40,441 nt of DNA, from NCBI RefSeq assembly GCF_002150735.1, contig NZ_MUKA01000207.1, positions 1 through 40,441 of the forward strand. The letters run 5' to 3'. Below, one piece after another: positions 15,319 to 23,317 of the stretch. The notes beneath the pieces are model-generated. The model had not been told where the DNA came from, ran no database searches, and was given only the letters and a program-made list of their open reading frames with translations. Each line of letters begins with the position of its first letter. Positions within the stretch are counted from its first letter, which is position 1. This stretch comes from Streptomyces africanus. GTDB lineage: Bacteria; Actinomycetota; Actinomycetes; Streptomycetales; Streptomycetaceae. The position numbers and the translations under genes are program-made.

Positions 15319-16133
15319 ACGCGGGTGGCAGTGGCTCCGAAGATCCGGGCGTGTTCGGACGGGCCGGTCAGCCGGCGTGCGGTGTCGAGCACGTCGCCGT
15401 AGCCCGCCGCGAGGGTGCACACCGGCCAGTCCGAGCCGAACATCAGACGGTCCGGGCCGAAGGCCTCCAGCACGACGTCGGCGTACGGGCGCAGGTCGTC
15501 GATCGTCCAGGACGCGAGGTCGGCTTCGGTGACCATGCCGGAGAGCTTGCAGACCGTGTTGGGCAGCGCCGCGAGGGCGCGGAGGCCGGACGCCCAGGGT
15601 TCGAGGGCGCCGGAGGCGATGGGCGGCTTGCCCAAGTGGTCCAGGACGAAGGTGAGGTGCGGCACGGACGCGGCCGCCTTGGTGCAGGCCGGGAGCTGGT
15701 GGGGCAGCACGACCAGGTCGTACACCAGCCCCGCGTCGGCCACGGCGGTCAGGCCCCGGCCCACGTCCGGACGCAGCAGCCACTCCGGGTCCGGCTCGCC
15801 CTGGATCTGGTGCCGGATGCCCTTGAGGTACCGCCCGCCGGGCAGTTCGCGCAGCCGGGCCAGCTCGTCGGCCACGTCGGGGCGGGTGAGGTCGGTCCAG
15901 CCGACGACCCCGGCGATCAGCTCGTGCCCGGCGGCCAGGGCGAGGAACTCCGGGGTCTCCTCGGCGACGGTGACGGTCTGGACGAGGACGGTGCGGTCGA
16001 CGCCCGCCGCGCGGGCCTCGGGTGCGAGGTCCTCCACCGTGAAATCCCGCCGGATCGGGCTGCCTTCCGCGATCCAGTCCTGGTCCCGCACGGACAGGTC
16101 CCACACGTGGTGGTGGGCGTCGACGACCGTCAT
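15306..16133 (-). CDS. Amidohydrolase, probable L-fucono-1,5-lactonase
   Basis: 275 aa; ATG 16133 overlaps the upstream stop as ATGA. The frame continues upstream, but that part is shadow of the neighbouring gene. It belongs to the amidohydrolase_2 (COG3618) group: VVDAHHHVWDLS at the N-terminus supplies the metal-binding HxH, then KGIRHQIQGEPDP, FVLDHLGKPP and FGSDWPVC at the end (catalytic Asp). COG3618 enzymes hydrolyse sugar lactones such as L-fucono- and L-rhamnono-lactone. As the last gene of a sugar operon with a dehydrogenase and a dehydratase, it should open the lactone made by the dehydrogenase to the aldonate. Fucose versus another 6-deoxy sugar is inferred from the dehydratase. 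Confidence 0.88.
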   Translation of the reverse strand: MTVVDAHHHVWDLSVRDQDWIAEGSPIRRDFTVEDLAPEARAAGVDRTVLVQTVTVAEETPEFLALAAGHELIAGVVGWTDLTRPDVADELARLRELPGGRYLKGIRHQIQGEPDPEWLLRPDVGRGLTAVADAGLVYDLVVLPHQLPACTKAAASVPHLTFVLDHLGKPPIASGALEPWASGLRALAALPNTVCKLSGMVTEADLASWTIDDLRPYADVVLEAFGPDRLMFGSDWPVCTLAAGYGDVLDTARRLTGPSEHARIFGATATRVYDL

Positions 16134-16447
16134 GACGGCAGCTCCCAGACGACGGGCAGGCCGGCGTCCGCGCCCTCGCCGGAGTAGTCGTGCACCACGT
16201 CCAGCAGTTCGGCCATGCGGGCCTGCCAGGCGACGTTGACCGGCAGCTTCTCCAGCTCGGCGAGGAGACGGGCGTAGTCCTCGCACTCCAGGACGTGGAA
16301 CAGGTCGGTGCCGCTGCGCCAGATCGTCCAGGAGGTGGCGCCCGCGGCGCGGATGGCGTCGGTGAGCTCCTCGGGCACCTCGCGGTGGGCGGCCTCGTAG
16401 TCGGCGATGCGGTCGGCGCGGACCTTGGTGTGCAGGGCGACCCTCAT
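16130..16447 (-). CDS. L-rhamnose mutarotase-family protein (probable L-fucose mutarotase)
   Basis: 105 aa, the usual size. It starts MRVALHTKVRADRIADYEAAH, with the N-terminal His typical of the RhaM fold, and continues ATSWTIWRSGTDLFHVLECEDYA and NVAWQARMAELLDV. The dimeric ferredoxin-like enzyme interconverts alpha and beta anomers of a 6-deoxyhexose, giving the dehydrogenase its preferred form. Both ends overlap neighbouring genes by 4 bp (ATGA), so translation is coupled within the operon. The family name says rhamnose, but members in fuconate clusters act on L-fucose; the operon context favours fucose here. Confidence 0.88.
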   Translation of the reverse strand: MRVALHTKVRADRIADYEAAHREVPEELTDAIRAAGATSWTIWRSGTDLFHVLECEDYARLLAELEKLPVNVAWQARMAELLDVVHDYSGEGADAGLPVVWELPS

Positions 16448-17442
16448 GACGGCTCCTTCGACGGCACCTCGCCGGGGACGGGGGCCTCGGCGGGCAGCAG
16501 GCCCTTGGCGCGCAGCTCCCGCCAGAACGCGGCGGGCACCCGGGCGGCGAACTGGTGGGCGCAGTCGCGCACTTCGTGGGCCGAGCGGACTCCGACGAGG
16601 ACGCTCGCGACGGCCGGGTGGGCGGCGCAGAAGGCCAGGGCGGCGGCGCGCAGCGTGGTGCCGTGGCGGTGGGCGACGGACTTCAGGCGCAGCGCCCGCT
16701 GGACGAGGTCGGAGGGTGCGACGGTGTAGTTGTACTTCGCGCCCGGCTGCGGGTTCGCCAGCAGGCCGGAGTTGAAGGCGCCGCCGATGACGACGGACTT
16801 CCCGCGGTCGTGGGCGGCGGGCAGCAGGCCGGTGAGGGCGCTCTGGTCCAGCAGGGTGTAGCGGCCGGCGCACAGCACCACGTCGACGTCGGTGTCGCGG
16901 ACGAAGCGGGTGAGCATCTCCGCCTGGTTCATCCCGGCGCCGATCGCCCCGACCACGCCCTGTGAGCGGAGCCTCTCCAGCGCCGGGTAGCCCTCGCGGA
17001 AGGCCCACTCGGCGTGTTCGTCCGGGTCGTGGAGGTAGACGACGTCGACCCGGTCGAGGCCGAGGCGTTCCAGGCTGGACTCCAGGGTGCGGCGGATGCC
17101 GTCGGCGCTGAAGTCCCAGACGCGCCGGTGGGTGGCGGGCACGGCGAAGCCGCCGGCGAGGTCGTCGCCGGTGCCGTCCGCGGGCTCCAGGCGGCGGCCC
17201 ACCTTGGTGGAGATCGTGTACTGCTCGCGGGGGTGGCCGCGCAGGGCGGCGCCGAGGCGGCGTTCGGACAGGCCGAGGCCGTAGTGCGGGGCGGTGTCGA
17301 AGTAGCGGATGCCCCGCTGCCAGGCGGCCTCCACCGCCTCGTGGGCCTGCTCCTCGCCGACCTCGGTGTACAGGTTGCCGATCGCGGCCGCGCCGAAGGA
17401 CAGGGCGCTGACCCCGACGCCGCTGCGGCCGAGCCGGTTCAC
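16444..17442 (-). CDS. Aldo/keto reductase, probable L-fucose (6-deoxyhexose) 1-dehydrogenase
   Basis: 332 aa, GTG start at 17442 overlapping the upstream stop as GTGA. It is an AKR TIM barrel with the catalytic set Asp49 and Tyr54 in YFDTAPHYGLGLSE, Lys80 in ISTKVGR, and His in VVYLHDPDEH. The C-terminal NAD(P)-binding region reads HPAVASVLVGVRSAHEV. The sequence resembles the pyridoxal 4-dehydrogenase/D-threo-aldose 1-dehydrogenase group, whose members oxidise L-fucose to L-fucono-lactone. In this operon it is the first catabolic step after uptake and mutarotation. Direction (oxidation) is inferred from pathway context; AKRs are reversible. Confidence 0.88.
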   Translation of the reverse strand: MNRLGRSGVGVSALSFGAAAIGNLYTEVGEEQAHEAVEAAWQRGIRYFDTAPHYGLGLSERRLGAALRGHPREQYTISTKVGRRLEPADGTGDDLAGGFAVPATHRRVWDFSADGIRRTLESSLERLGLDRVDVVYLHDPDEHAEWAFREGYPALERLRSQGVVGAIGAGMNQAEMLTRFVRDTDVDVVLCAGRYTLLDQSALTGLLPAAHDRGKSVVIGGAFNSGLLANPQPGAKYNYTVAPSDLVQRALRLKSVAHRHGTTLRAAALAFCAAHPAVASVLVGVRSAHEVRDCAHQFAARVPAAFWRELRAKGLLPAEAPVPGEVPSKEPS

Positions 17443-18194
17443 CGGGTCACCGGCCGCAGCCGCAGGCCCTGCATGCCGCCGTCGACGGCGAGCGAGGTGC
17501 CCGTGGTGGCGCCGGACAGGGGGCTCGCCAGGTAGGCGATGGCGCCCGCGACCTCGCCGGCGCCGACCAGGCGGCCGGTGGGCTGGCGGGCCTCCAGGGC
17601 GGCGCGTTCGGCGGCCGGGTCGGGGGCCGCTTCGAGGAGGCGGCCGACCCAGGGGGTGTCGACCGTGCCCGGGTTGACGCAGTTGACGCGGATGCCCTCG
17701 CGGACGTGGTCGGCGGCCATGGCGAGGGTCAGCGAGTACACGGCGCCCTTGGTGGCGCTGTACAGGGCGCGTTGCGGCAGGCCCGCGGTGGCCGCGATGG
17801 AGCAGGTGTTGACGATGGCCGCGTGCGCGGAGGCGCGCAGGTGGGGCAGGCAGGCGCGGGTGGTGCGGACCATGCCGACGACGTTGACGTCGTAGACGCG
17901 GTGCCAGTCCTCGTCGGAGTTGTCCTCGACGGTGCCCTGGGCGCCGATGCCCGCGTTGTTGACCAGGACGTCCAGCCCGCCGAGGTCGGCGACCGCCGCG
18001 GCGACGGCCTCGCGCACGGAGGCGTCGTCGGTGACGTCCGCGCGGTAGGCCGTCAGGGGCTTGTCGACCTGCGACGGGTCCAGGTCGAGGACGGCGACCT
18101 GGGCGCCGCGCTCGGCCAGGAGTTCCGCGGTCGCCCGGCCGATGCCGGAGGCGCCGCCCGTCACCAGGGCCCTGATGCCCTCGAAGTCGCTCAT
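17439..18194 (-). CDS. SDR, probable 2-keto-3-deoxy-L-fuconate dehydrogenase
   Basis: 251 aa classical short-chain dehydrogenase. The nucleotide loop is TGGASGIG (12-19), followed by DLD at the end of beta-2 (favouring NAD), NNAG at 79-82, and catalytic Ser132, Tyr145 and Lys149 (YSATK). NPGTVDTPW and the C-terminal VDGGMQGLRLRPVTR complete the fold. In non-phosphorylative fucose pathways an SDR of this kind oxidises 2-keto-3-deoxy-L-fuconate to the 2,4-diketo acid. It sits directly between the dehydratase and the sugar dehydrogenase with 4-bp overlaps on both sides. The exact substrate is inferred from neighbours. Confidence 0.88.
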   Translation of the reverse strand: MSDFEGIRALVTGGASGIGRATAELLAERGAQVAVLDLDPSQVDKPLTAYRADVTDDASVREAVAAAVADLGGLDVLVNNAGIGAQGTVEDNSDEDWHRVYDVNVVGMVRTTRACLPHLRASAHAAIVNTCSIAATAGLPQRALYSATKGAVYSLTLAMAADHVREGIRVNCVNPGTVDTPWVGRLLEAAPDPAAERAALEARQPTGRLVGAGEVAGAIAYLASPLSGATTGTSLAVDGGMQGLRLRPVTR

Positions 18195-19534
18195 GCAGCC
18201 CGACCCTTCTTCTGCTTGTCGAGGTCGGCGGCCCAGAACTCGCCGCCCGGGTAGGTGTACCGCGCCAGCGACTCGGGCCGCATGGCGGCCGAGAACCCCG
18301 GCGCGCTGGGTGCCGTGTAATGACCTTCGCTGATGACGACCGGGTCGAGGAAGTGGTCGTGCAGATGGTCGACGTATTCGATGACACGGTCCTCGGTGGT
18401 TCCGGTCAGGGCCACGTAGTCGAACATCGACAGATGCTGGACGAGTTCGCACAGGCCGACGCCGCCCGCGTGCGGGCAGACCGGGACGCCGAACTTGGCC
18501 GCGAGCAGCAGGATCGCGAGGTTCTCGGGGACGCCGCCGACGCGCGCCGCGTCGATCTGGAGGACGTCGAGCGCGCCGGCCTGGAGGAGCTGTTTGAAGA
18601 CGATCCGGTTGTGCACGTGCTCGCCGGTGGCGACCTTCACGGGGGCGACGGCGCGGCGGATCGCCGCGTGGCCGAGGATGTCGTCGGGGCTGGTCGGTTC
18701 CTCGATCCAGTAGGGGTCGAACTCGGCGAGGGCCTTGGTCCAGCGGATCGCCTCGTCGACGTCCCAGCGCTGGTTGGCGTCGACGGCCATGCGGACGTCC
18801 GGGCCGATGACGGACCGGGCGACGCGGCAGCGGCGGATGTCGTCGTCGAGGTCGGCGCCGACCTTCAGCTTGATCTGCCGGAAGCCGTCGGCGACGGCCC
18901 GGTCCGCGAGCCGCGTGAGTTTCTCGTCGTCGTAGCCGAGCCAGCCGGGCGAGGTGGTGTAGGCGGGGTAGCCGCGCTCCAGCAGCCGGGCCGTGCGCTC
19001 CTCGGCGCCCTGCCTGCCGTGGCGCAGCAGGGTCAGGGCCTCCTCGGGGGTGAGGGCGTCGGTGAGGTAGCGGAAGTCGACCTGGCGGACCAGCCATTCG
19101 GGTTCGGCCTCGGCGAGCAGCCGCCACAGCGGCAGGCCGGCGCGCTTGGCGGCCAGGTCCCACACGGCGTTGACGACCGCGCCGATCGCCATGTGCATCA
19201 CGCCCTTCTCGGGGCCGAGCCAGCGCAGCTGGCTGTCGCCGATCAGGTCGCGGTTCAGGGTGGACGGGTCGGCGCACAGGTCGTCGACGGAGCGGTCGAT
19301 CAGGTGTCCGCGCAGCGCGTCGATCGCGGCGACCTGCACCTCGTTGCCCCGCCCGATGGTGAAGGCGAATCCGTGCCCCTCGTGCCCGTCGGCCGCGTCC
19401 GTGCGCAGGACGACGTAGGCCGCCGAGTAGTCGGGGTCCGGGTTCATCGCGTCGGAGCCGTCGAGCTCGCGCGAGGTGGGGAAGCGGATGTCGTGGGTGT
19501 CGACCGCGATGATGCGGGCGGGCGTCGGGGACAC
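18191..19534 (-). CDS. L-fuconate dehydratase (enolase superfamily)
   Basis: 447 aa, GTG start. Mandelate-racemase-subgroup enolase. Visible active-site residues are Lys222 and Lys224 (IKLKVG), metal ligands Asp252 (AVDANQRWD), Glu278 (WIEEP) and Glu305 (ATGEHVHN), and the Asp328/His355 pair (LQIDAARVGG; CPHAGGVGLCE). Their spacing and the CPHAGGVGLCELVQHLSMFDY block fit characterised L-fuconate dehydratases, which convert L-fuconate to 2-keto-3-deoxy-L-fuconate. The N-terminal DTHDIRFPTSRELDGSDAMNPDPDYSAAYV capping region is also characteristic. The start has GAAAGG upstream. The gene lies 36 bp after the ABC permease and overlaps the SDR by 4 bp. This is the gene that most firmly identifies the pathway. 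Confidence 0.93.
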   Translation of the reverse strand: MSPTPARIIAVDTHDIRFPTSRELDGSDAMNPDPDYSAAYVVLRTDAADGHEGHGFAFTIGRGNEVQVAAIDALRGHLIDRSVDDLCADPSTLNRDLIGDSQLRWLGPEKGVMHMAIGAVVNAVWDLAAKRAGLPLWRLLAEAEPEWLVRQVDFRYLTDALTPEEALTLLRHGRQGAEERTARLLERGYPAYTTSPGWLGYDDEKLTRLADRAVADGFRQIKLKVGADLDDDIRRCRVARSVIGPDVRMAVDANQRWDVDEAIRWTKALAEFDPYWIEEPTSPDDILGHAAIRRAVAPVKVATGEHVHNRIVFKQLLQAGALDVLQIDAARVGGVPENLAILLLAAKFGVPVCPHAGGVGLCELVQHLSMFDYVALTGTTEDRVIEYVDHLHDHFLDPVVISEGHYTAPSAPGFSAAMRPESLARYTYPGGEFWAADLDKQKKGRAA

Positions 19535-19570
19535 TGAGGGCCTTTCGGGTCGGTTGCGGAGGCGGGCTGG

Positions 19571-20599
19571 TCAGTCCTGGGCGCGGCCCGTGGTGACCCG
19601 GGCGATCATGAGGGCGACCAGGATGATCCCGCCGTAGATGGCCTGGATCCAGAACGACGGCACCTGGGCGAGGGTGAGCAGGTTCTGCACGACGCCCAGC
19701 AGGAGGACGCCGGTCAGGGCGCCGAACATGGTGCCCTTGCCGCCGTCGAGGGCGATGCCGCCGATCACCGCGGCGGCGAACACGGTGAAGATCATGTTCT
19801 GGCCCTGGTTGGCGCTGATCGCGCCGACGTACCCGGTCTGCATGATGCCGCCGACGGCGGCGAGCGCGCCCGCGACGACGAAGACGCCGAGCATGACGCG
19901 CTCCACGCGGATGCCCGCCGCCCGGGCCGCGTCCGCGTTACCGCCGATGGCGTACAGGGCGCGGCCTACCCGGTGGTACTTCAGGACCAGCCCGGCGACG
20001 GCGAAGGCGAGCGCGGCGAACCACACCGACAGCGGCACGGTGAGGAAGGTGGTGGTCGCCAGCGCGTAGAAGCTGTCGGGCATCCCGAACAGGGTCTTGC
20101 CCTTGGTCGCGCCGACCAGCAGGCCGCGCAGCACGATCAGCATCGCGAGCGTCACGATGAACGCGTTGAGCTTGAACTTCACGACGAGCAGGCCATTGAA
20201 GGCGCCCACGGCCGCACCCGCGACCACGATCGCCGACAGGGCCAGGGCGGCGGGGAGTTCGGTGCCCCAGCCGGACTGGGCGGCGGGCAGGACGAGCAGG
20301 GCGCCCACGGCGGGTGCGATGCCGACGACCGATTCCAGGGACAGGTCGAACTTGCCGGTGATGAGCACGAGGGACTCGGCGAGCACGACCATCGCGAGGG
20401 CGGCCGAGGCACCGAGGATCGAGACGATGTTCCGCTCGGTGAGGAACGAGTCGTTGACCACCGCGCCGAGCACGAGGAGCAGCAACAGGGCGGGAACCAG
20501 GGCGAGTTCGCGGGCGCGGCGGATCAGGACGGCCTTGGCGGCGCGCGGGTCGGTGACTCGCGCGGGCGCGAGCGGCGGGGCCGCCTTGGTCTCAGCCAT
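19571..20599 (-). CDS. Sugar ABC transporter permease (RbsC/BPD_transp_2 type)
   Basis: 342 aa from ATG 20599, whose first eight bases overlap the end of the ATPase gene. About ten hydrophobic helices follow a short charged N-terminus. Family features include LAMVVLAESLVLITGKFDLSLESVVG, VGAFNGLLVVKFKLNAFIVTLAMLIVLRGL, YAIGGNADAARAAGIRVERV (the cytoplasmic EAA-like coupling segment) and GQNMIFTVFAAAVIGGIALDGGKGTM. It forms a homodimeric channel with the ATPase and binding protein of the same operon. Monosaccharide import, probably L-fucose, is inferred from the catabolic genes. Confidence 0.93.
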   Translation of the reverse strand: MAETKAAPPLAPARVTDPRAAKAVLIRRARELALVPALLLLLVLGAVVNDSFLTERNIVSILGASAALAMVVLAESLVLITGKFDLSLESVVGIAPAVGALLVLPAAQSGWGTELPAALALSAIVVAGAAVGAFNGLLVVKFKLNAFIVTLAMLIVLRGLLVGATKGKTLFGMPDSFYALATTTFLTVPLSVWFAALAFAVAGLVLKYHRVGRALYAIGGNADAARAAGIRVERVMLGVFVVAGALAAVGGIMQTGYVGAISANQGQNMIFTVFAAAVIGGIALDGGKGTMFGALTGVLLLGVVQNLLTLAQVPSFWIQAIYGGIILVALMIARVTTGRAQD

Positions 20600-22082
20600 G
20601 GTCCACTCCTTCGATGGAGGCGATGAGCTCGTGGTCGCGCCAGCCGGCCGGGTGCTCGGCGACGACACGGCCGTGGAAGAGGACGAGGACCCGGTCGCAG
20701 CGCCTGAGGTCGTCGAGTTCGTCGGAGACGACGAGCACGGCGGTGCCGTCCTCACGGGCGCTGTCCACCCGGGCGAGCAGGGACTCCTTGGACTTGACGT
20801 CGACGCCCGCGGTCGGGTTGACGAGGACGAGGAGCCGTGGGTCGGAGGCGAGGGCCCGGGCCATGACGACCTTCTGCGCGTTGCCGCCGGACAGGTCCGA
20901 GACGGGCTGGTCGGGGCCCTGAGCGTGGATGTCGAGGCGTTCGATCAGCGCCGTGGCGACCCCGCGCTTGCGGTCGGTGCCGACGAAGCCGAAGCGGCCG
21001 AGCCGGTCCAGGACGCTGAGGGTGGCGTTGTCGCCGATGGACATGCCGAACACCAGGCCCTCGTCGTGCCGGTCGCGGGGGACGAAGCCGACACCGGCCT
21101 TCAGCGCGGCCTGGACGTCACCGAACGGCAGCGGGGCGCCGTCGATCCGGGCCGTCCCGCCGGTGGGGGTGTGCAGTCCGGTGAACGACTCGGCGAGCTC
21201 GATCTTGCCGCTGGCGCTGGATCCGGCGAGTCCGACGACCTCGCCGCGGCGGACGGTGAGGTCGACGTTCTCGTACGCGGGCGAGGTGAGGCCGTGGACG
21301 TCGAGGAGGACGGGCCCGGCGGCCGAGGCGGTCCGCAGCCGCTCGGCCTGTTCGGCGATCGTCTCCCCCGCCATGGCCTCCACCAGGGCCTGGCGGGGCA
21401 GGTCGGCGACCGGGGCCGTGGTGATCCAGCGGGCGTCGCGCAGCACCGTGACGGTCTGGCAGACCTCGTACACCTCCTGGAGGTGGTGGGAGATGAACAG
21501 GAAGGTGACGCCCGAGTCCTGCAGGGCGCGCATGCGTGTGAACAGCCGCTCGATCTCGCGGTTGTCGAGCTGGGCGGTGGGTTCGTCGAGGATGATGAAG
21601 CGGGCGCCGAAGCTGAGGGCCCGGGCGATCTCCACCATCTGCCGGTCCTCGACCTTGAGGTCGGCGGTGCGGGCGCCGGGGTCGACGCGCACGTCCCAGG
21701 TGTCGAGGAGCCGGGACGCCTCGGTCTGCAGGCGGCGCCAGCTGATGAACCCGCGCCGGAGCGGCTGCCGGTTGATGAACAGGTTCTCCGCGACGGTCAG
21801 TTCGGGGACGACCGTCGGGTGCTGGTAGACGCAGGCGACCTTGCGGCGCCAGGCGTCGCGGTCGGTGAGCGGGGGCGCGGGGTCGCCGTCGAAGCGGACG
21901 GTGCCCTCGTCGGGGGCCTCAAGGCCGGTGAGGATCCTGACGAGGGTCGACTTGCCGGCGCCGTTGCGTCCGACGAGGGCGTGGGACTCGCCCGGCAGGA
22001 CGGTGAGTTGTCCGTCGGCGAGGGCGGTGGTGGGGCCGTACCGCTTGACGACGCCCCGCGCTTCAGCCAGAGGGGTACTCAT
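20592..22082 (-). CDS. Sugar ABC transporter ATP-binding protein (RbsA type, two ABC domains)
   Basis: 496 aa, ATG at 22082 overlapping the upstream stop as ATGA. Two ABC cassettes are fused, as in RbsA/AraG. The first has Walker A GRNGAGKST (about 38-46), Walker B FIILDEPTAQLD and switch His in FISHH. The second has a degenerate Walker A (GSSASGKIEL) and LSGGNAQKVVMARAL with VNPTAGVD. Degeneracy of one site is usual in this family, so one active ATPase site per chain is expected. It energises the permease at 19571-20599. An upstream reading-frame extension is shadow of the binding-protein gene. Confidence 0.93.
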   Translation of the reverse strand: MSTPLAEARGVVKRYGPTTALADGQLTVLPGESHALVGRNGAGKSTLVRILTGLEAPDEGTVRFDGDPAPPLTDRDAWRRKVACVYQHPTVVPELTVAENLFINRQPLRRGFISWRRLQTEASRLLDTWDVRVDPGARTADLKVEDRQMVEIARALSFGARFIILDEPTAQLDNREIERLFTRMRALQDSGVTFLFISHHLQEVYEVCQTVTVLRDARWITTAPVADLPRQALVEAMAGETIAEQAERLRTASAAGPVLLDVHGLTSPAYENVDLTVRRGEVVGLAGSSASGKIELAESFTGLHTPTGGTARIDGAPLPFGDVQAALKAGVGFVPRDRHDEGLVFGMSIGDNATLSVLDRLGRFGFVGTDRKRGVATALIERLDIHAQGPDQPVSDLSGGNAQKVVMARALASDPRLLVLVNPTAGVDVKSKESLLARVDSAREDGTAVLVVSDELDDLRRCDRVLVLFHGRVVAEHPAGWRDHELIASIEGVDHG

Positions 22083-23152
22083 TTGACCGTGTTGCCCCAG
22101 AGCTTGGGGTCGTCGACGTTGTCCTTCGTCACCAGCGGCGCGGGCAGCTGGTCCTCCAGGATGCCGCTGGGCAGTTTGACGATGGTCGAGTCGTGGTCCG
22201 TCGGGCCGGGTTTGAACGTCTTCCCCTGCATCGCCGCCTTGATGTAGTACATGCCGTACTTGGCGTAGGCGTCGGCGGGCTGGGAGACGGTCGCGTCGAT
22301 CTCGCCCTTGCGGATCGCGTCGAACTCCTGCGGGATGCCGTCGTTGGAGACGATGGCGATGTGGCCCGGCTGCCCGGCCTTCTTCAGCATTCCCTTGGAC
22401 TTCAGGGTCTGGAGGGTGGGCGCGAGGTAGACGCCGCCCGCCTGCATGTAGATGCCCTTGAGGTCGGGGTTGGCGTTGAGGAGGGTGTCGAGTTTGGAGG
22501 CCGCCGCGTCGGACTCCCACTTGGCGGGGATCTCCAGGACCTTCAGCTTCGGGAAGTTCTTCTTCACGCAGGCGCGGAACGCCTCGGAGCGGTCGCGGCC
22601 GTTGACCGAGGCGAGGTCGCCCATGATCTGCACGACCTTGCCGGAGGTGATGTGCTCACCGAGGTACTGGCAGGCCTTCTCGCCGTACGCCACGTTGTTC
22701 GCCCGGACCACCATCGCGACCTTGCCCTTGTCGGGCGCCACGTCCACGGCGACGACCGGCACGCCCTTGCGCTCGGCCTGGTCGAGGCCCGCCTCGATGG
22801 CGGCGCTGTCCAGGGGGGCGACGACCAGGCCCTTGACGCCCTGGTTGAGCTGGTTGTTGATGTCGGTGATCTGCTGCGAGGGATCGCTGTTGGAGTTGAC
22901 GGTCTTCATCGCGTCCACGCCCTCGGACTTCGCCATCTTCGGCACGTAGTCGTTGTACGACTGCCAGAACGGCGAGGTCAGCAGGGGCAGGACGACCCCG
23001 ACCTTGCCGCTGCCGTCGCCGCCGCCGGTACTGGAGGCGCCGGTGTCCTTGGTGCTGCCGCACGCGGCGAGCAGGAGGGAGGCGCCGGCGGCCAAGGCCA
23101 CCGTGCCGACGATCCGGGACCTGTTCCGCTTGCGGGCTGTGCTTCCGGGCAT
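22079..23152 (-). CDS. Sugar ABC transporter substrate-binding lipoprotein
   Basis: 357 aa from ATG 23152, chosen over the in-frame ATG at 23167 because GGGAGG lies 7 nt upstream of the former. A basic n-region and hydrophobic segment end in the lipobox LLLAACGS, so the protein is a lipoprotein outside the membrane. The mature part is a periplasmic-binding-protein type 1 (Peripla_BP_4) fold: VGVVLPLLTSPFWQSYNDYV, NQGVKGLVVAPLDSAAIEAGLD, GVPVVAVDVAPD and IAIVSNDGIPQEFDAIRKGEIDATVSQP. Aromatic residues near the start (FWQSYN) are typical pyranose contacts. First gene of the operon and so likely the most expressed. Ligand is inferred to be L-fucose or a similar 6-deoxyhexose. Confidence 0.93.
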   Translation of the reverse strand: MPGSTARKRNRSRIVGTVALAAGASLLLAACGSTKDTGASSTGGGDGSGKVGVVLPLLTSPFWQSYNDYVPKMAKSEGVDAMKTVNSNSDPSQQITDINNQLNQGVKGLVVAPLDSAAIEAGLDQAERKGVPVVAVDVAPDKGKVAMVVRANNVAYGEKACQYLGEHITSGKVVQIMGDLASVNGRDRSEAFRACVKKNFPKLKVLEIPAKWESDAAASKLDTLLNANPDLKGIYMQAGGVYLAPTLQTLKSKGMLKKAGQPGHIAIVSNDGIPQEFDAIRKGEIDATVSQPADAYAKYGMYYIKAAMQGKTFKPGPTDHDSTIVKLPSGILEDQLPAPLVTKDNVDDPKLWGNTVK

Positions 23153-23194
23153 CTGAGGCCCTCCCATCGACCGGTCTTCCAGCAGATGCCCGCA

Positions 23195-23223
23195 TACTTA
23201 TCAGACCACTCCCCCGACGGAAC
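23195..23223 (-). promoter_or_regulatory. Operon promoter with FadR-like operator half-site
   Basis: On the minus strand, a -35-like GTTCCG (23218-23223) is followed after 17 bp by a -10-like TAAGTA (23195-23200), about 43 nt upstream of the binding-protein start. The spacer holds AGTGGTCTGATAAG, which shares its first half, AGTGGTC, with the perfect site at 23261-23273. A repressor bound there would block the promoter. Sequences are direct observation; function is inferred. Confidence 0.5.
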
Positions 23224-23260
23224 ACCCTGCGACGCCACTTTTTCGCGCTTCTGGCGCATA

Positions 23261-23273
23261 GTGGTCCGACCAC
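23261..23273. promoter_or_regulatory. FadR/GntR-type operator (perfect 6+1+6 palindrome)
   Basis: GTGGTC-C-GACCAC is a perfect inverted repeat. Its core, TGGTCNGACCA, matches the operator pattern known for FadR-subfamily GntR regulators. It lies where the -35 of the regulator promoter would be, with TAGACT (23283-23288) as a candidate -10. The regulator at 23318 and the operon on the other strand share this region, so autoregulation and control of the operon are likely. Confidence 0.7.
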
Positions 23274-23317
23274 ATCGCGGATTAGACTGCGCCGCAGCCG
23301 GTGATCGGAGGAATGGC

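Noticed and set aside
13684..16104. 806-codon minus-strand open frame
   Set aside because: It is antisense to the lipase-maturation-factor-like gene and out of frame with the lactonase; long stop-free shadow frames are expected at this GC content.
15306..19534. L-rhamnose catabolism as the role of the operon
   Set aside because: The mutarotase family name suggests rhamnose, but the dehydratase active-site pattern fits L-fuconate dehydratase and no rhamnose isomerase, kinase or aldolase is present. Rhamnose remains a secondary possibility.
20592..22520. 642-codon version of the ABC ATPase
   Set aside because: The first 146 codons lie in a shadow frame of the binding-protein gene; the ATG at 22082 with ATGA overlap fits the family length.
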